Assembly (NCBI GenBank): GCA_910583775.1
Contig: CAJTYD010000004.1
Coordinates: 1-63,947, forward strand
Source of the DNA: an uncultured Muribaculaceae bacterium
Lineage (GTDB): Bacteria > Bacteroidota > Bacteroidia > Bacteroidales > Muribaculaceae
Direction of reading: 5' to 3'
Length of the DNA: 63,947 nucleotides
Numbering within the stretch: position 1 is the stretch's first letter; each line of letters begins with the position of its first letter. Positions 62,932 through 63,947 of this stretch are shown here, in pieces. The translations under genes and the position numbers were made by a program. Under the pieces are notes generated by a model. The model was given only the letters and a program-made list of their open reading frames with translations. It had not been told where the DNA came from and ran no database searches.

Positions 62932-63720
62932 ATGAGACCACTTATATTAGTCAGCAACGACGACAGCTACTCTGCCAACGGAGTCCACTGTCTTATCGAC
63001 CGTCTTCTGCCTTTCGGCGACATCGTGGCTGTCTGCCCCGACGCTCCCCATTCAGGGCAGTCGATGGCACTTACCATCAATACACCTCTCCGGATAACGC
63101 AGTTGCCCGACTATCACGGCGCGAAGATGTATAAGGTGAACGGCACGCCCGTCGACTGCATCAAGCTCGCCATGCATTATATCCTGCCCCGTAAGGCAGA
63201 TCTCGTCGTGGCCGGCATAAACCACGGTTCGAACGCAGCCGTAAACCTACTCTATTCCGGAACGATGGGTGCAGCAATGGAGGGCGCCACCTTCGGCATT
63301 CCCTCGATAGGCTTCTCGCTCACCGACCATTCGCCAGAGGCCGACTTCACACCCTGCTATCAGGCTATCGACATTATTGTCGACGAGGTGTTACGCAACG
63401 GGCTCCCCGAGGACATCTGCCTGAACGTCAACATTCCGAACACTCCGGAGGTTCCAAAGGAGATGAGGGTCGTGAATCCATGCCGCGGCCGATGGAACGA
63501 CGAGTATAAGGAATATACCGATCCACACGGCCATAAATTCTATTGGCTCACCGGGAAATTCGAGAACCTCGAGCCTGACAATCAGGATACCGACGAATGG
63601 TGCCTGCACCACGGCATCATCTCGGTCGTTCCCGTCTCGATTAACCGCCATATCCCCGCGGCCGGCGACCTGGCATGGCTCAAAGACATGGAAGGGCGAT
63701 ATTCAAAAGAGCATATTTGA
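62932..63720 (+). CDS. surE: 5'/3'-nucleotidase SurE
   Basis: Metal-dependent nucleoside monophosphatase of the stationary-phase survival family. The N-terminal metal site D10-D11 lies in VSNDDSYSANGVH. PHSGQSMALT holds the conserved Ser, and VAGINHGSNAA the conserved Asn. The 262 residues fit the family. Its 5' region is repeat copy F rather than a recognisable promoter. Confidence 0.94.
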   Translation: MRPLILVSNDDSYSANGVHCLIDRLLPFGDIVAVCPDAPHSGQSMALTINTPLRITQLPDYHGAKMYKVNGTPVDCIKLAMHYILPRKADLVVAGINHGSNAAVNLLYSGTMGAAMEGATFGIPSIGFSLTDHSPEADFTPCYQAIDIIVDEVLRNGLPEDICLNVNIPNTPEVPKEMRVVNPCRGRWNDEYKEYTDPHGHKFYWLTGKFENLEPDNQDTDEWCLHHGIISVVPVSINRHIPAAGDLAWLKDMEGRYSKEHI

Positions 63721-63802
63721 CCATCAAGATTCTAATTTTACCAATTTTTAAAAAATTTAACTAAAAATTCTGATTTCGATGTGTCATATCATGCCTCTAT
63801 TT

Positions 63803-63834
63803 TTTGCTAAAGCATAAAATTATGAGTACTTTTG
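63803..63834 (+). promoter_or_regulatory. Promoter of a gene beyond the window
   Basis: TTTG (63803-63806), a 20-base spacer and TACTTTTG (63827-63834). The remaining 110 bases contain a CCCCTCCTAAGGGGG hairpin; the ATG at 63943 may or may not be the next start. Confidence 0.55.
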
Positions 63835-63947
63835 CATAAAATATAATCTTCCCCTCCTAAGGGGGAGGGTTAACTGAACTTGAATCAAGCAAAATCGCAT
63901 ATATCGTTTCATTGACAATTTTATTGTTGCATTAGTAAAGTTATGGA

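Overview
The window is chromosomal DNA of a gut-type Bacteroidales, most likely a Muribaculaceae-like organism. Supporting signs are the Bacteroidota -7 promoter motif TAnnTTTG in front of many genes, start codons without recognisable Shine-Dalgarno sequences, GC of roughly one half, the phylum-typical block ftsX-DUF3098-uppP-truB-queA, and lineage-restricted families (GLPGLI, DUF3244-like, DUF3256, DUF2851, DUF3467). The genus call is inference; no rRNA or tRNA gene was seen.

Layout. 0.2-4.2 kb: purine salvage and nucleotide genes (hpt, adk), a PorE-like OmpA lipoprotein and a DUF2461 protein. 4.2-14.1 kb: a single-strand pectin/rhamnogalacturonan locus. It holds a fused GH105-GH51 enzyme, a second GH51 arabinofuranosidase, KduD, an orphan PTS-EIIC-type membrane protein, KdgK, Eda and a KduI with a predicted signal peptide. 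Together these cover unsaturated galacturonate release through DKI, DKII, KDG and KDPG to pyruvate and glyceraldehyde-3-phosphate. 14.3-28.8 kb: housekeeping and metabolic genes (gltX, DEAD-box helicase, C69 dipeptidase, acyl-CoA synthetase, Fe-alcohol dehydrogenase, HIT, greA, sufE) and a POT peptide transporter.

28.8-36.4 kb is the accessory part. It has a cluster of palindromic repeats, two tandem GLPGLI proteins, a small double-glycine-leader peptide (putative RiPP precursor), a DUF3244-like secreted protein, a TPR/HTH-type regulator broken by a homopolymer frameshift and an in-frame stop, and a solitary phage-portal-like protein. A second POT transporter follows. 38-63.9 kb is mainly housekeeping: MBL hydrolase and RsmI-like methyltransferase, an RsmF-like methyltransferase, copper ATPase with a free HMA domain, tcdA, a LolD-like ATPase, cysS, ispG, PAP2, RluA-type synthase, DUF2851, rubrerythrin, recO, queA-truB-uppP-DUF3098-ftsX, mtaB, a GT2 glycosyltransferase and surE.

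The most notable signals are non-coding. A roughly 130-210 bp structured repeat occurs six times between genes. Four copies end within about 30 bases of a start codon with the same end facing the gene. A second palindromic repeat family is present, as are two related small RNA genes (53.78 and 55.74 kb), each with its own TAnnTTTG promoter and strong intrinsic terminator. The RiPP-like peptide locus, the lone portal gene and the exported KduI with an orphan EIIC are the best protein-level leads.
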